Shown one piece after another: positions 1 through 8,326 of a stretch of 64,000 nt of DNA; position 1 is the stretch's first letter, and every line of letters starts with the position of its first letter. The notes beneath the pieces are model-generated. The model did not search any database. It worked only from the letters and a program-made list of their open reading frames with translations, and was not told the origin of the DNA. Position numbers and translations under genes: made by a program. The DNA is from Corynebacterium comes (GTDB lineage: Bacteria > Actinomycetota > Actinomycetes > Mycobacteriales > Mycobacteriaceae). The stretch lies in the NCBI RefSeq assembly GCF_009734405.1, contig NZ_CP046453.1:2542001-2606000 (forward strand). The letters run 5' to 3'.

Positions 1-439
1 CGATGCGCAGCCAGTGCAGCTGAATATTCTGCCGGTCCGTGAAGTCGGCGGTGGAACGGGCGTAATCGCGGGAGACCTCGCCGACGGCGCGCAGCTTCTC
101 CGGGGTGACCAGGCCGCCGTCGAAACGCACCCGCATCATGAAGTACTTGTCCTGCATCTCCGAATCCGGGATCTGGCCGGTCAGCTCAGTGCCCAGATCC
201 TGCCGACGCTGCGTATAGATGCCCAGCCACTTGAAACGCGGGGCGATGTCATCGGCCGGGATCGAATCGAAGCCCTGCTTGGAGTAGATGTCGATGATCC
301 GCTGCTTCACCGCCAGCACGTCCTCCTCCTGCTTGACCTCCTCAACGTGGTTCAGCGGGGTGGTGCCGTCGACCTTCCACTGGCCCTCCGGCTTCCGGGC
401 GCGCGCCGGGCGCTTCCGGGTCGTGGTGCTCACAGTCAT
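1..439 (-). CDS. cysI: Assimilatory sulfite/nitrite reductase (ferredoxin), N-terminal part
   Basis: Partial: the gene runs off the left edge and 146 N-terminal residues are visible. The translation starts MTVSTTTRKRPARARKPEG and contains KYFMMRVRFDGGLVTPEKL and RDYARSTADFTDRQNIQLHW, which match the first ferrodoxin-like half-domain of siroheme sulfite/nitrite reductases. The family reduces sulfite to sulfide with electrons from ferredoxin in the cytoplasm; the siroheme/4Fe-4S half is outside the window. The ATG is preceded by a GGAGAAG ribosome binding site. It is divergent from a ferredoxin-NADP reductase, the arrangement I know from the C. glutamicum fpr2-cysI locus, which argues for sulfite rather than nitrite as substrate. 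Confidence 0.88.
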   Translation of the reverse strand, partial: MTVSTTTRKRPARARKPEGQWKVDGTTPLNHVEEVKQEEDVLAVKQRIIDIYSKQGFDSIPADDIAPRFKWLGIYTQRRQDLGTELTGQIPDSEMQDKYFMMRVRFDGGLVTPEKLRAVGEVSRDYARSTADFTDRQNIQLHWLRI

Positions 440-750
440 GACTTCTCCAATGTATATACCAGTCTGTCTACTTCCGCTTTTCGACGCCGCCGTTTGCGCG
501 GCCCCGGAAAGCCCGATGCCCGAAGTGTGCCGTACCGGCCGGTCTATGCCAACAGTTTCTTTCATTCACTGGCGCAAATGTTCTTTTTATTGTGGATATA
601 TTGCTTGTGACATGGCTTTCTATGGATCAAAGACGCATGAATGAAAAGGCCGGGAACACAGGGCCGTGAACCGAAAGGATCGAATCCCTTGGCATGCGAA
701 CAAGATGGTGCTAACTTCACAGACCAACCGGTCTACGAAAGGACTTCCAC
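440..750. promoter_or_regulatory. Divergent cysI/fprA promoter region with McbR-like operators
   Basis: This 311-bp spacer separates the two divergent sulfur-assimilation genes. It holds two near matches to the corynebacterial McbR operator TAGAC-N6-GTCTA: CAGAC-CAACCG-GTCTA at 720-735, just before fprA, and TATAC-CAGTCT-GTCTA at 455-470, just before cysI. Each differs from consensus at one position. A further GTCTA half-site lies at 542-546. The middle (about 575-605) is AT-rich and is the likely core promoter zone. McbR represses sulfur and methionine genes in C. glutamicum; its use here is inference. Confidence 0.6.
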
Positions 751-2124
751 ATGACCACCCAGCAGTCCCTGCGCGTCGCAGTCATTGGTGCAGGCCCCGC
801 CGGCATCTACGCTTCCGATCTGCTCATCCGTAACGAGGAGCATCAGATCGACGTCGACCTCTTCGAGCAGATGCCCGCCCCCTTCGGCCTGATCCGTTAC
901 GGCGTTGCGCCGGATCACCCGCGCATCAAGGGCATCGTGAAGTCCCTGCACAACGTGCTGGACCGCCCGCGACTACGACTGCTGGGCAACATCGAGGTGG
1001 GCAAGGACATCACGGTCGATGAACTCCGCGAGCACTACGACGCCGTCGTCTTCGCCACCGGCGCCGTCCGCGACCGCGCGCTGAACATCCCCGGGGTCAA
1101 GGCCGAAGGCTCCTTCGGCGCCGCCGACTTCGTCGGTTTCTACGACGGCAACCCCCGCTTCTCCCGTGACTGGGACCTCTCGGCCGAGAAGGTCGCGGTC
1201 ATCGGCGTGGGCAATGTCGGCCTCGACGTCGCCCGCATCCTGGCCAAGACCGCCGACGAGCTCAAGGTCACCGAGATTCCCGACAACGTCTACGACTCCC
1301 TGCAGCAGAACCAGGCCCGCGAGGTGCACGTCTTCGGCCGCCGCGGGCCCGCCCAGGCCAAGTTCACTCCGCAGGAGCTGAAGGAACTCGACCACTCCCC
1401 CACCATCAACGTGGTCGTCGACCCCGAGGACATCGACTATGACGAGGCCTCCGAGGAAGCCCGGCGCGCCTCGAAGTCCCAGGACCTGGTCTGCCAGATC
1501 CTCGAGGGCTACGCCATCCGCGAGCCCAAGGACGCCCCGCACACCCTGCAGATCCACCTCTTCGAGCAGCCGACGGAGATCCTGGAGAAGGAGGGCAAGG
1601 TCGTCGGCCTGCGCACCGAGCGCACCGAACTCGACGGTAACGGCGGCGCCCGCAGCACCGGCCGCTTCACCGACTGGCCGGTCCAGGCCATCTACCGGGC
1701 CGTGGGCTACGAGTCCGATCCCGTCCCCGGCGTCCCCTTCGATTCGGGCAGCGCGGTGATCCCCAATGACGGCGGCCACGTCCTCGACCCGGTCGGACAG
1801 CCGGTGACGGGGCTCTACGCCACCGGCTGGATCAAGCGCGGCCCCATCGGCCTGATCGGCAACACCAAGTCCGACGCCAGGCAGACCACCGACATGCTCT
1901 TCGCCGACGCCGCCGCCGGTCGCCTCTCCCGTACGGTGTCCGATCCCGAGGCAATCATCTCGCTTCTGGAGGAGCGCAACATCGCCTATACCACCTGGCA
2001 GGGCTGGTACCAGCTCGACGCCGAGGAGCGTTCCCTGGGCGAGGCCGAGGGTCGCGAGCGCAAGAAGATCGTCGACTGGGAGGAGATGGTCCGCCACGCC
2101 CGCGCCGTGCCGGTATGCGTGTGA
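751..2124 (+). CDS. fprA: Ferredoxin-NADP reductase, FprA type
   Basis: A 457-residue flavoprotein of the adrenodoxin-reductase/FprA family. It moves electrons from NADPH to ferredoxin, here most likely to feed the divergent sulfite reductase. The FAD-binding Rossmann motif is VAVIGAGPAGIYAS near residues 9-22, and the NADP-binding motif is VIGVGNVGLDVARILAKT near residue 150. Family signatures APFGLIRYGVAPDH and GWIKRGPIGLIGNTKSDA are intact. Length is normal for FprA. The ATG follows a GAAAGGA ribosome binding site. It corresponds in context to C. glutamicum fpr2. Confidence 0.93.
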   Translation: MTTQQSLRVAVIGAGPAGIYASDLLIRNEEHQIDVDLFEQMPAPFGLIRYGVAPDHPRIKGIVKSLHNVLDRPRLRLLGNIEVGKDITVDELREHYDAVVFATGAVRDRALNIPGVKAEGSFGAADFVGFYDGNPRFSRDWDLSAEKVAVIGVGNVGLDVARILAKTADELKVTEIPDNVYDSLQQNQAREVHVFGRRGPAQAKFTPQELKELDHSPTINVVVDPEDIDYDEASEEARRASKSQDLVCQILEGYAIREPKDAPHTLQIHLFEQPTEILEKEGKVVGLRTERTELDGNGGARSTGRFTDWPVQAIYRAVGYESDPVPGVPFDSGSAVIPNDGGHVLDPVGQPVTGLYATGWIKRGPIGLIGNTKSDARQTTDMLFADAAAGRLSRTVSDPEAIISLLEERNIAYTTWQGWYQLDAEERSLGEAEGRERKKIVDWEEMVRHARAVPVCV

Positions 2125-2234
2125 GTTGATGGGCCTAAGGAAAATAACAGGTTGATCAAATGTGACCGATCACACGACAACACAGAATTCGGGGACTAGA
2201 ATCGGAGGAGACCAAACACCGAAAGGAGAATGAC

Positions 2235-2318
2235 ATGCGTGGAAGCGGACTGATCTGGACCATTGTCGGAGTCCTGGCAATCATCGCCCTGATCATCTGG
2301 ATTATGTCGTCGATGTAA
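2235..2318 (+). CDS. 27-residue single-pass membrane peptide
   Basis: A short gene, ATG to TAA. The product begins MRGSGLIWTIVGVLAIIALI and then has a Trp-Ile-Met end; nearly the whole peptide is one hydrophobic helix after a single N-terminal Arg. A strong GAAAGGAG ribosome binding site ends 6 bases before the ATG, a TAGAAT -10-like box is at 2197-2202, and a strong hairpin/T-tract terminator follows at 2387-2427. These flanking signals make a real small gene likely. Function unknown; I believe similar peptides occur in other corynebacteria but cannot confirm it here. Confidence 0.72.
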   Translation: MRGSGLIWTIVGVLAIIALIIWIMSSM

Positions 2319-2386
2319 TCCTGTGGCGCGCGGCATCCGCTTGTGAGGGATGACATTCCGCGCTGGCACTCCTCCCCCAACCATCC

Positions 2387-2427
2387 GTGCCCCGTATCCA
2401 CCGGATACGGGGCACCTTCCTTTTTCC
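2387..2427 (+). terminator. Rho-independent terminator
   Basis: A perfect 13-bp stem, GTGCCCCGTATCC (2387-2399) with GGATACGGGGCAC (2403-2415), has a 3-base loop and is followed by a T-rich tail at 2416-2427. It terminates the small membrane peptide transcript. Confidence 0.9.
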
Positions 2428-2435
2428 TTCCAACG

Positions 2436-2477
2436 CTGAAGGCCAGCCCCCCGGCGGAGAGGGGGACTGGCCTTCAG
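2436..2477 (-). terminator. Hairpin downstream of the monooxygenase gene
   Basis: CTGAAGGCCAG (2436-2446) pairs with CTGGCCTTCAG (2467-2477), and C/G runs between them extend the stem. It lies just past the stop of the monooxygenase. It lacks a clear U-tract on that strand, so the terminator role is inferred from position. Confidence 0.55.
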
Positions 2478-2495
2478 TGCTTCAACTGCCGCGGA

Positions 2496-4148
2496 TCAGG
2501 CGATTGTCGCCGTGGCGAATGCCTTCGGGGAGGTCGACGCCGTACCGTCCGCGGTGAGGAACCCCTCGTACCCGGATGCTGCGACCTGCCGGCAGATCTC
2601 ACGGTAGTTGTCGATGCCGCCGGCGAAGGGCATGAACACCCGGGGCTTGCCGGGGATGTTCGCACCCATGTACCAGGAGGCGGTTTCCGGGTAGAGCGTC
2701 TGGTCCGCAATGGCGTTGACCCGGTCGACCCATTCCGACTGCGCCTCCGGAGCGGCCTCGATGCGTTGGATTCCCTCCCGTTCCATCGTGGACAGCAGCT
2801 CAGAGATCCACTCCACGTGCTGCTCGATGGAGACAATCATGTTCGTCAGCACGGAGGGGCTTCCGGGACCGGTCACGGTGAAGAGGTTCGGGAACCCGGC
2901 AACCGCAAGTCCGAGGTAGGATTTTCCGCCTTCCTCCCATGCCTCGTTCAGGCTCCAGCCGTCACGGCCGGTGATGCCCAACCGCAGCAGCGGGCCGGTG
3001 ATGGCATCGAAGCCGGTGGCCATCACGAGGATGTCGCAGGGGTATTCCTCCCCGTTGACCACCGGCCCTCGGGAACCGATCCTTTCGATCGGGTTGCTGC
3101 GGACGTCGATGAGATCCACGTTCGGCCGGTTGTAGGTGGCGTAGTAGTCGGTGTCCACACAGATGCGCTTGGTCCCGATGGGATGGTTGTCCGGGGTGAG
3201 CAGCTCAGCCTTCCTCGGGTCCTTGACCGTCTCGCGGATCCTTTCGCGCACATATTCAGCCGTGATCTCGTTGGCTGCGCGATCCGTCATCGTGTCGGTG
3301 AAGGCATTGACGAAGGTCGGACCACCCTGTGCCCAGCGGCGATCCAGTTCTGCCCGGGCCTCCTCGGGCGAGAGATCCAGGACGCTGCCGATCGGCGGCT
3401 TGACGATCACTCCCGCCGGGGTTTCCCGGACCTTCTCCCGCAATGTCGGGTAGATCCGCTTGATCAGGGCCGTCTCATCCACGCCCAGGGAACGGTTGCG
3501 GGCAGGGACCGTGTAGTTCGGGGTCCGCTGGAACACCGTCACCTGCTCGGCCTGCTGCGCGATCATGGGGATGCACTGGATACCGGAGGATCCCGTACCG
3601 ATGACGGCGACCCGCTTCCCGGAGAAGTCGACGCCCTCGTGGGGCCAGGATCCCGTGTGGTAGATCTCGCCGGCGAAGTCGTCGAGTCCCTTGAAGCCGG
3701 GTACCTGCGAGGCGGAGAGACAACCGACGGCGGTGATCACGAACCTGGAGGTGGTGTGCGCGCCGTCAGCGGTCGTGGTGGTCCAGATGCCGGCTTCATC
3801 GTCCCAACTGATCGACGCCACTTCGGTGTCGAAGGAATAGGACTCACGGATACCGAGCCTGTCCGCGACGAACCCGATGTACCGGAGGATTTCCGGCTGC
3901 GTCGCCCAGCGCTCGCTCCAGGTCCATTCCTGCTGAATGTCATCGTCGAAGGAGTAGGAGTAGACGATGGACTCTGCGTCGCAACGGGCTCCGGGGTACC
4001 GGTTCCAGAACCAGGTGCCGCCGACATCTGAACCACGCTCAAAGCCGCGGACACTGAGCCCATTGCTGTTGCGCAACAGGTGTGTGGCGTAGATTCCGGC
4101 GAAGCCTGCGCCCACCACCACGACATCGACGTCAACTGACCTGCTCAT
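2496..4148 (-). CDS. Baeyer-Villiger flavin monooxygenase
   Basis: A 550-residue type I Baeyer-Villiger monooxygenase, which uses NADPH and O2 to insert oxygen next to a ketone and form an ester or lactone. The first Rossmann motif is VVVGAGFAGIYA (residues 10-21) for FAD and the second is IGTGSSG (183-189) for NADPH. The family fingerprint FxGxxxHxxxW appears as FAGEIYHTGSWP at 158-169. Length is typical of the cyclohexanone/phenylacetone class. Its ATG overlaps the stop of the upstream esterase gene (ATGA), so the two are translationally coupled. The esterase would hydrolyse the ester product, as in acetone, methyl ketone or cyclic ketone breakdown. The substrate is not readable from sequence. 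Confidence 0.92.
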   Translation of the reverse strand: MSRSVDVDVVVVGAGFAGIYATHLLRNSNGLSVRGFERGSDVGGTWFWNRYPGARCDAESIVYSYSFDDDIQQEWTWSERWATQPEILRYIGFVADRLGIRESYSFDTEVASISWDDEAGIWTTTTADGAHTTSRFVITAVGCLSASQVPGFKGLDDFAGEIYHTGSWPHEGVDFSGKRVAVIGTGSSGIQCIPMIAQQAEQVTVFQRTPNYTVPARNRSLGVDETALIKRIYPTLREKVRETPAGVIVKPPIGSVLDLSPEEARAELDRRWAQGGPTFVNAFTDTMTDRAANEITAEYVRERIRETVKDPRKAELLTPDNHPIGTKRICVDTDYYATYNRPNVDLIDVRSNPIERIGSRGPVVNGEEYPCDILVMATGFDAITGPLLRLGITGRDGWSLNEAWEEGGKSYLGLAVAGFPNLFTVTGPGSPSVLTNMIVSIEQHVEWISELLSTMEREGIQRIEAAPEAQSEWVDRVNAIADQTLYPETASWYMGANIPGKPRVFMPFAGGIDNYREICRQVAASGYEGFLTADGTASTSPKAFATATIA

Positions 4149-5119
4149 CGGATTACCTCCTTGGATACCTGCTGAAGAACCTTCTCGCTGATCCGGTCAA
4201 TCACTGCCGCACTGGAGGGAAGGATGTTGAACATCGAGATGAAGCCGTGCATCTGCCCCTCGAAGAGCTCCGTCTCCACGTTGACGCCCTCGTCGCTGAG
4301 CCGCTGCGCATAGGCTTCGCCCTCATCGCGCAGGACATCATGCTCGGCGATGATCACGAAGGCATCGGGCAGTCCTTCCAGGGTGGCCGCACGCAACGGG
4401 GAGGCGTCCTGTTCCGTTCGCCGCCCGACAGGCGCATAGTGGTCCCAGAACCATTCCATCGTCTCGGTGCTCAGCAGCAACTGGTTCTCGGGGTCGAGGT
4501 AGCTGGGACGCGTGAAGTCAGCGTCGGTCACCGGATAGACCAGAACCTGGTAATCGATCTTCGGCCCCCCACCATCGCGGGCCCGCAGCGTCATCGCCGC
4601 GCTCAGGTTGCCGCCGGCGCTGTCACCGGCGACGACCAGCGGGGCACCGCTGGCCGCGAGTTCTTCGCGGTGCTCATCGACCCACTTCAGTGCCGTCCAG
4701 CTGTCGTCCACCGCGGCAGGGTAGGGAGCTTCCGGGGCCTTCCGGTAGTTCACCAGTACCACCGTGTAACCGGTGTTCACCGCGAGCTGACGACCGATGG
4801 CGTCGTAGGCGACGATGTCACTGACCACCCAGCCACCACCGTGGAGGTAGACGATGATGCCCTGCGGCTGCGCCGACGGCTTCAGAATGCGGACCTCGAA
4901 GGGGTCTTCCCCTTCACCGCTCTTCAGCTCGAGGTTCTCGACCTCCGCCACCGGCACACCCGGCCCGATCAGATCCAGGGCCTGCAGGGCACCGGCCCTC
5001 GCCTCCGCCAGGGTCATGTCATGCATGGGCTTCGCGTCTGGGCCGGCCGCCTCCGCGGCCTGCGCCAGGAACTGCCGGGTTGCTTGATCGATAGCCATCT
5101 CTGACTCCTCATTGTCCAC
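4145..5119 (-). CDS. Alpha/beta hydrolase, HSL-family esterase
   Basis: A 324-residue carboxylesterase of the hormone-sensitive-lipase group. It has the oxyanion-hole motif HGGGW (residues 93-97), the nucleophile elbow GDSAGG with Ser167, and downstream acid and base candidates in AEHDVLRDEG and QMHGF. No signal peptide, so cytoplasmic. It is the first gene of a two-gene operon with the monooxygenase and probably cleaves the ester made by it. Two starts are possible: ATG at 5119 behind GGAGGG, or ATG at 5098 (residue 8) behind GAGGAG; both have good ribosome binding sites. Confidence 0.92.
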   Translation of the reverse strand: MDNEESEMAIDQATRQFLAQAAEAAGPDAKPMHDMTLAEARAGALQALDLIGPGVPVAEVENLELKSGEGEDPFEVRILKPSAQPQGIIVYLHGGGWVVSDIVAYDAIGRQLAVNTGYTVVLVNYRKAPEAPYPAAVDDSWTALKWVDEHREELAASGAPLVVAGDSAGGNLSAAMTLRARDGGGPKIDYQVLVYPVTDADFTRPSYLDPENQLLLSTETMEWFWDHYAPVGRRTEQDASPLRAATLEGLPDAFVIIAEHDVLRDEGEAYAQRLSDEGVNVETELFEGQMHGFISMFNILPSSAAVIDRISEKVLQQVSKEVIR

Positions 5120-5159
5120 CCTCCGGAAACGCCGGAAGGATTCGGTCCGATTGTGTGAC

Positions 5160-5175
5160 CCAGATCATCATCTGG
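5160..5175. promoter_or_regulatory. Inverted repeat upstream of the esterase/monooxygenase operon
   Basis: A perfect palindrome, CCAGAT-CATC-ATCTGG, lies 41 bp before the esterase start. On the minus strand a TTGAGT sequence directly precedes it and an ACAAT-containing stretch follows, so it would sit in the promoter spacer. It is a candidate operator, perhaps for the PucR-type regulator encoded next door; this is inference. Confidence 0.4.
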
Positions 5176-5257
5176 ACTCAATGGAGACGTTAATCACCCG
5201 AAAGGGTCAGGTCATCGGGCAGATGGCGGAGAATTCCGGGACAACAGTGACACATGG

Positions 5258-6406
5258 CTAATTCCCCAGGGAGACCCTCGTGCGGGGCCGCTCAACAGTC
5301 ACGTCCGGGCCGAACCCCTGGGACCGGCGGGAGAGACGGTAGAGCGTCAGGGCGATGAGCAGGCGGGTGCGGCCGTAGATCTCCCGCAGCGGAAAGCCCA
5401 GCACGGATTCCGCCGCCTCGACGCGATGGGCGACCGTGTTGTGATGCAGGTGCACCAGCTGGGCGGCCTGCCGGATCGATTCCGTGGCCGCCACCGCCTC
5501 CAGGACATTCAGAGTGTCCGGCAGCCCGTTCCGGGCTAGCCCCTCGATCGCCTGAACGTCCCGGAGATCCCGGACGCCCCTCCGGTCCACCGCATCGGCC
5601 AGAATCCGCAGACATCCGACCTTCCGTATGTCCACGACGACAGCGTCAATCATCCTGTGCGGGGCACTGGAGTGGCGGCTGGGCAGGGAGAACCTCAGGG
5701 CAGTCCTGGCCCCCTCCCAGGAGTCGTGCACGCGATTCGGCGGCAGCGCCTCACCGAGACCCACCGAGAGCCCTGTCGGAATCCCCACGTCAGTGCGCGG
5801 TTGGTGCCGCAGGATGACCGCCAGAGCGTCCCCCATACGGGCCGAGGGTGCGGTGGTGCCGCCGGCCAGCGCCTCGGCAAGACGGGCCGCCTTCTCCGGG
5901 TACTGCCCCGCACCGGCGATCGCGACGACAGTCAGTGTCCGGGCATTGTCCAGGCCCAGTTTCTGGAGCACGTCCTGACGACACGCCTCCGTCCCCAGCG
6001 CACTCAGGAGTTCGCGGACCCGATCATCCGCCTCAACCTCGACCCGGGTGACGGAATCGTGGTGGGCGATGACCCTCACGGCATGCGCCAGTCTCTGCCC
6101 GACGAATCGGGAGGCCCACGCCGGCAGCGGAGGGTGGATGCGGAAAGCGAGGTCAGTGGTATCCGAGCCGATCGCACCAGGCCCGTCACCCGCCGGCGGG
6201 GAACCGCCGTCCGGGGTCCCCCGTAGACGACGCCCGAACACATCGCCTTCGACAACCCGATTCAGACGAGATGCCACGGAGCCGAGGAAATCCTCCAGAG
6301 ACACCCTGGCCTCCACCAACGAGTCGATGGCCTCGGACAACACGAACACGTCATCCGCCAGCCGGTCATGAGCTTCAAAGAGCCGATCTTCCACGCATCC
6401 CACCAT
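5258..6406 (-). CDS. PucR/CdaR-type transcriptional regulator
   Basis: A 382-residue protein whose C-terminal region carries the PucR-type helix-turn-helix, including RQAAQLVHLHHNTVAHRVEA followed by ESVLGFPL and a final TRLLIALTLYRL helix. The upstream half has a GGDEF-like/coupled region common in this family but no recognisable sensor domain. Such regulators often activate adjacent catabolic genes. It lies just upstream of the esterase/monooxygenase operon on the same strand, separated by 138 bp, so it is the likely regulator. The start is uncertain: ATG at 6406 lacks a good ribosome binding site and a GTG four codons later is possible. Confidence 0.82.
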   Translation of the reverse strand: MVGCVEDRLFEAHDRLADDVFVLSEAIDSLVEARVSLEDFLGSVASRLNRVVEGDVFGRRLRGTPDGGSPPAGDGPGAIGSDTTDLAFRIHPPLPAWASRFVGQRLAHAVRVIAHHDSVTRVEVEADDRVRELLSALGTEACRQDVLQKLGLDNARTLTVVAIAGAGQYPEKAARLAEALAGGTTAPSARMGDALAVILRHQPRTDVGIPTGLSVGLGEALPPNRVHDSWEGARTALRFSLPSRHSSAPHRMIDAVVVDIRKVGCLRILADAVDRRGVRDLRDVQAIEGLARNGLPDTLNVLEAVAATESIRQAAQLVHLHHNTVAHRVEAAESVLGFPLREIYGRTRLLIALTLYRLSRRSQGFGPDVTVERPRTRVSLGN

Positions 6407-6592
6407 CCACTAACATCCAGGTGACCAGTATCATGTTTTAACCCTGGAGTGTAGCCGCTCACTAAGGGGCTTCCGGAGGGAAACCCATCCCGACCCTGTA
6501 GCCCGCGGGCGTCGAGAAGCAGGGGAAGACAGCGGGGTGCAGAGAGGTCTAGCCTTGACCTCACCTTATTTCTCCTCGATGCAAGGAAACCG

Positions 6593-8326
6593 GTGGAACT
6601 GCTCAGAATCCTCGTCACCCGCTCGAGACCCTTTGCGGGATATGTGGCGGCCATCGTGGTGCTGCAGACCATCACGACGCTGGCCACCCTCTACCTGCCC
6701 TCACTCAACGCCGAGATCATCGACAAGGGGGTCTCACGGGGTGACGTCGCCTACATCTGGAACCGCGGCGGCGTGATGCTTGTGGTCGCGTTCGTGCAGG
6801 TCATATCCGCCGTGATCGCCGTGTGGTTCAGCGCCCGCACCGCGATGGGGCTGGGCCGCGACCTGCGCCGGGAGGTTTTCACCCGTGTCTCCTCCTATTC
6901 GGCGGAGGACATGGGCCGCTTCGGCACCCCGACGCTGATCACGCGCGGCACCAACGACGTGCAGCAGGTGCAGATGGTCTACCTGATGATCCTCAACTTC
7001 ATGGTGGCCACGCCCATCATGAGCATCGGCGGCATCGTCATGGCCACGCGTGAGGACGCCGGCCTGTCCTGGCTCGTGTGGGTCTCCGTGTTCGTCCTGG
7101 CGGTGATCGTGTCGACGCTGGTCGTGAAACTGATTCCCCTGTTCACCGGGATGCAGGCCCGACTGGACAGGCTCAACGGCATCCTGCGGGAGCAGATCAC
7201 CGGCATCCGCGTGGTGCGCGCCTTCACCCGCGAGGACCACGAGACACAGCGTTTCGACGCCGCCAACCGCGAGATCACCGACATCTCCGTGCGCATCGGC
7301 AGAATCTTCGTGCTCATGGGGCCTGCCATCACGCTCATCCTGCACCTGTCCACCGGCGCGGTCCTGTGGTTCGGCGGCCACCGTGTCGACCAGGGCCTGG
7401 TCCAGGTCGGTTCCCTCACCGCTTTTCTGCAGTACCTGCTGCAGATTCTCGTCGCCGTCATGATGGGTACCTTCATGGCGATGATGCTCCCGCGTGCCAT
7501 CATCTGCGCCCGCCGCATCGACGAGGTTCTACGCACGGAGGCGTCGATAAGCGAACCGGCGCAGCCGGTGACCCCGCAGCAGCTGCGCGGCGAGATCGAG
7601 CTACTCGACGTGACCTTCACCTATCCGGGCGCCGATCAGCCTGTGCTTTCCGACGTCTCGTTCCGCGCAGTCCCCGGCGAGGTCACCGCCCTCATCGGCG
7701 CGACCGGCTCCGGCAAGACCACACTGCTCTCGCTGCTGCCGCGCCTGTACCGGGCCACCGAAGGCTCGGTGCTCGTCGACGCCGTCGACGTCAGCGACAT
7801 GTCCCGCGCGGACCTCGTCGAGCGCGTCTCCATCGTGCCGCAGAAGCCCTACCTGTTCTCCGGGACCGTGGCCTCCAATCTGCGCCTGGGCGCACCGGAC
7901 GCCACCGATGAGGAGCTCCGGGAAGCACTCGACATCGCCCAGGCCGGTTTCGTGCACGAGCACGAACTCGGGCTGGAGATGCCGATCGCCCAGGGCGGCA
8001 CGAACGTGTCCGGCGGTCAGCGCCAGCGCCTGTGCATCGCACGCACGCTGGTGGCGAAGCCGAAGGTGTACCTCTTCGACGATTCCTTCTCCGCACTCGA
8101 CCTGACCACCGACGCGAAGCTGCGTGCCGCGCTGATTCCCCGCATGGCGGACGCGACGATGATCGTGGTCGCCCAGCGCGTCGCGTCGATCATGCACGCC
8201 GACCAGATTCTGGTCATGGAGGCCGGGCGCATCGTCGCGCGCGGAACACACGACCACCTGCTGGCGACCTCGCCCACCTACCGTGAGATCGTCCAGTCCC
8301 AGCTCACCACGGAGGAGGCACGATGA
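6593..8326 (+). CDS. ABC exporter half-transporter, subunit A (degenerate Walker B)
   Basis: A 577-residue fused membrane/ATPase half-transporter. About six membrane helices fill residues 1-310, followed by an ATPase domain with Walker A GATGSGKTT (Lys375) and signature VSGGQ (473-476). Walker B reads VYLFDDSF: Asp497 replaces the catalytic Glu. The GTG start follows an AAGGAAA ribosome binding site. The stop overlaps the next gene (ATGA), whose product has the opposite pattern, so the two should form a heterodimer with one active ATP site. The size pair resembles Rv1273c/Rv1272c and TmrAB. The substrate is unknown; lipid, peptide or drug export are all possible. Confidence 0.9.
   Translation: MELLRILVTRSRPFAGYVAAIVVLQTITTLATLYLPSLNAEIIDKGVSRGDVAYIWNRGGVMLVVAFVQVISAVIAVWFSARTAMGLGRDLRREVFTRVSSYSAEDMGRFGTPTLITRGTNDVQQVQMVYLMILNFMVATPIMSIGGIVMATREDAGLSWLVWVSVFVLAVIVSTLVVKLIPLFTGMQARLDRLNGILREQITGIRVVRAFTREDHETQRFDAANREITDISVRIGRIFVLMGPAITLILHLSTGAVLWFGGHRVDQGLVQVGSLTAFLQYLLQILVAVMMGTFMAMMLPRAIICARRIDEVLRTEASISEPAQPVTPQQLRGEIELLDVTFTYPGADQPVLSDVSFRAVPGEVTALIGATGSGKTTLLSLLPRLYRATEGSVLVDAVDVSDMSRADLVERVSIVPQKPYLFSGTVASNLRLGAPDATDEELREALDIAQAGFVHEHELGLEMPIAQGGTNVSGGQRQRLCIARTLVAKPKVYLFDDSFSALDLTTDAKLRAALIPRMADATMIVVAQRVASIMHADQILVMEAGRIVARGTHDHLLATSPTYREIVQSQLTTEEAR

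Noticed and set aside
2161..2174. GlxR/CRP-like palindrome TGTGA-N4-TCACA before the 27-residue peptide gene
   Set aside because: The GlxR consensus needs six bases between the half-sites; here there are four, so helical phasing is wrong.
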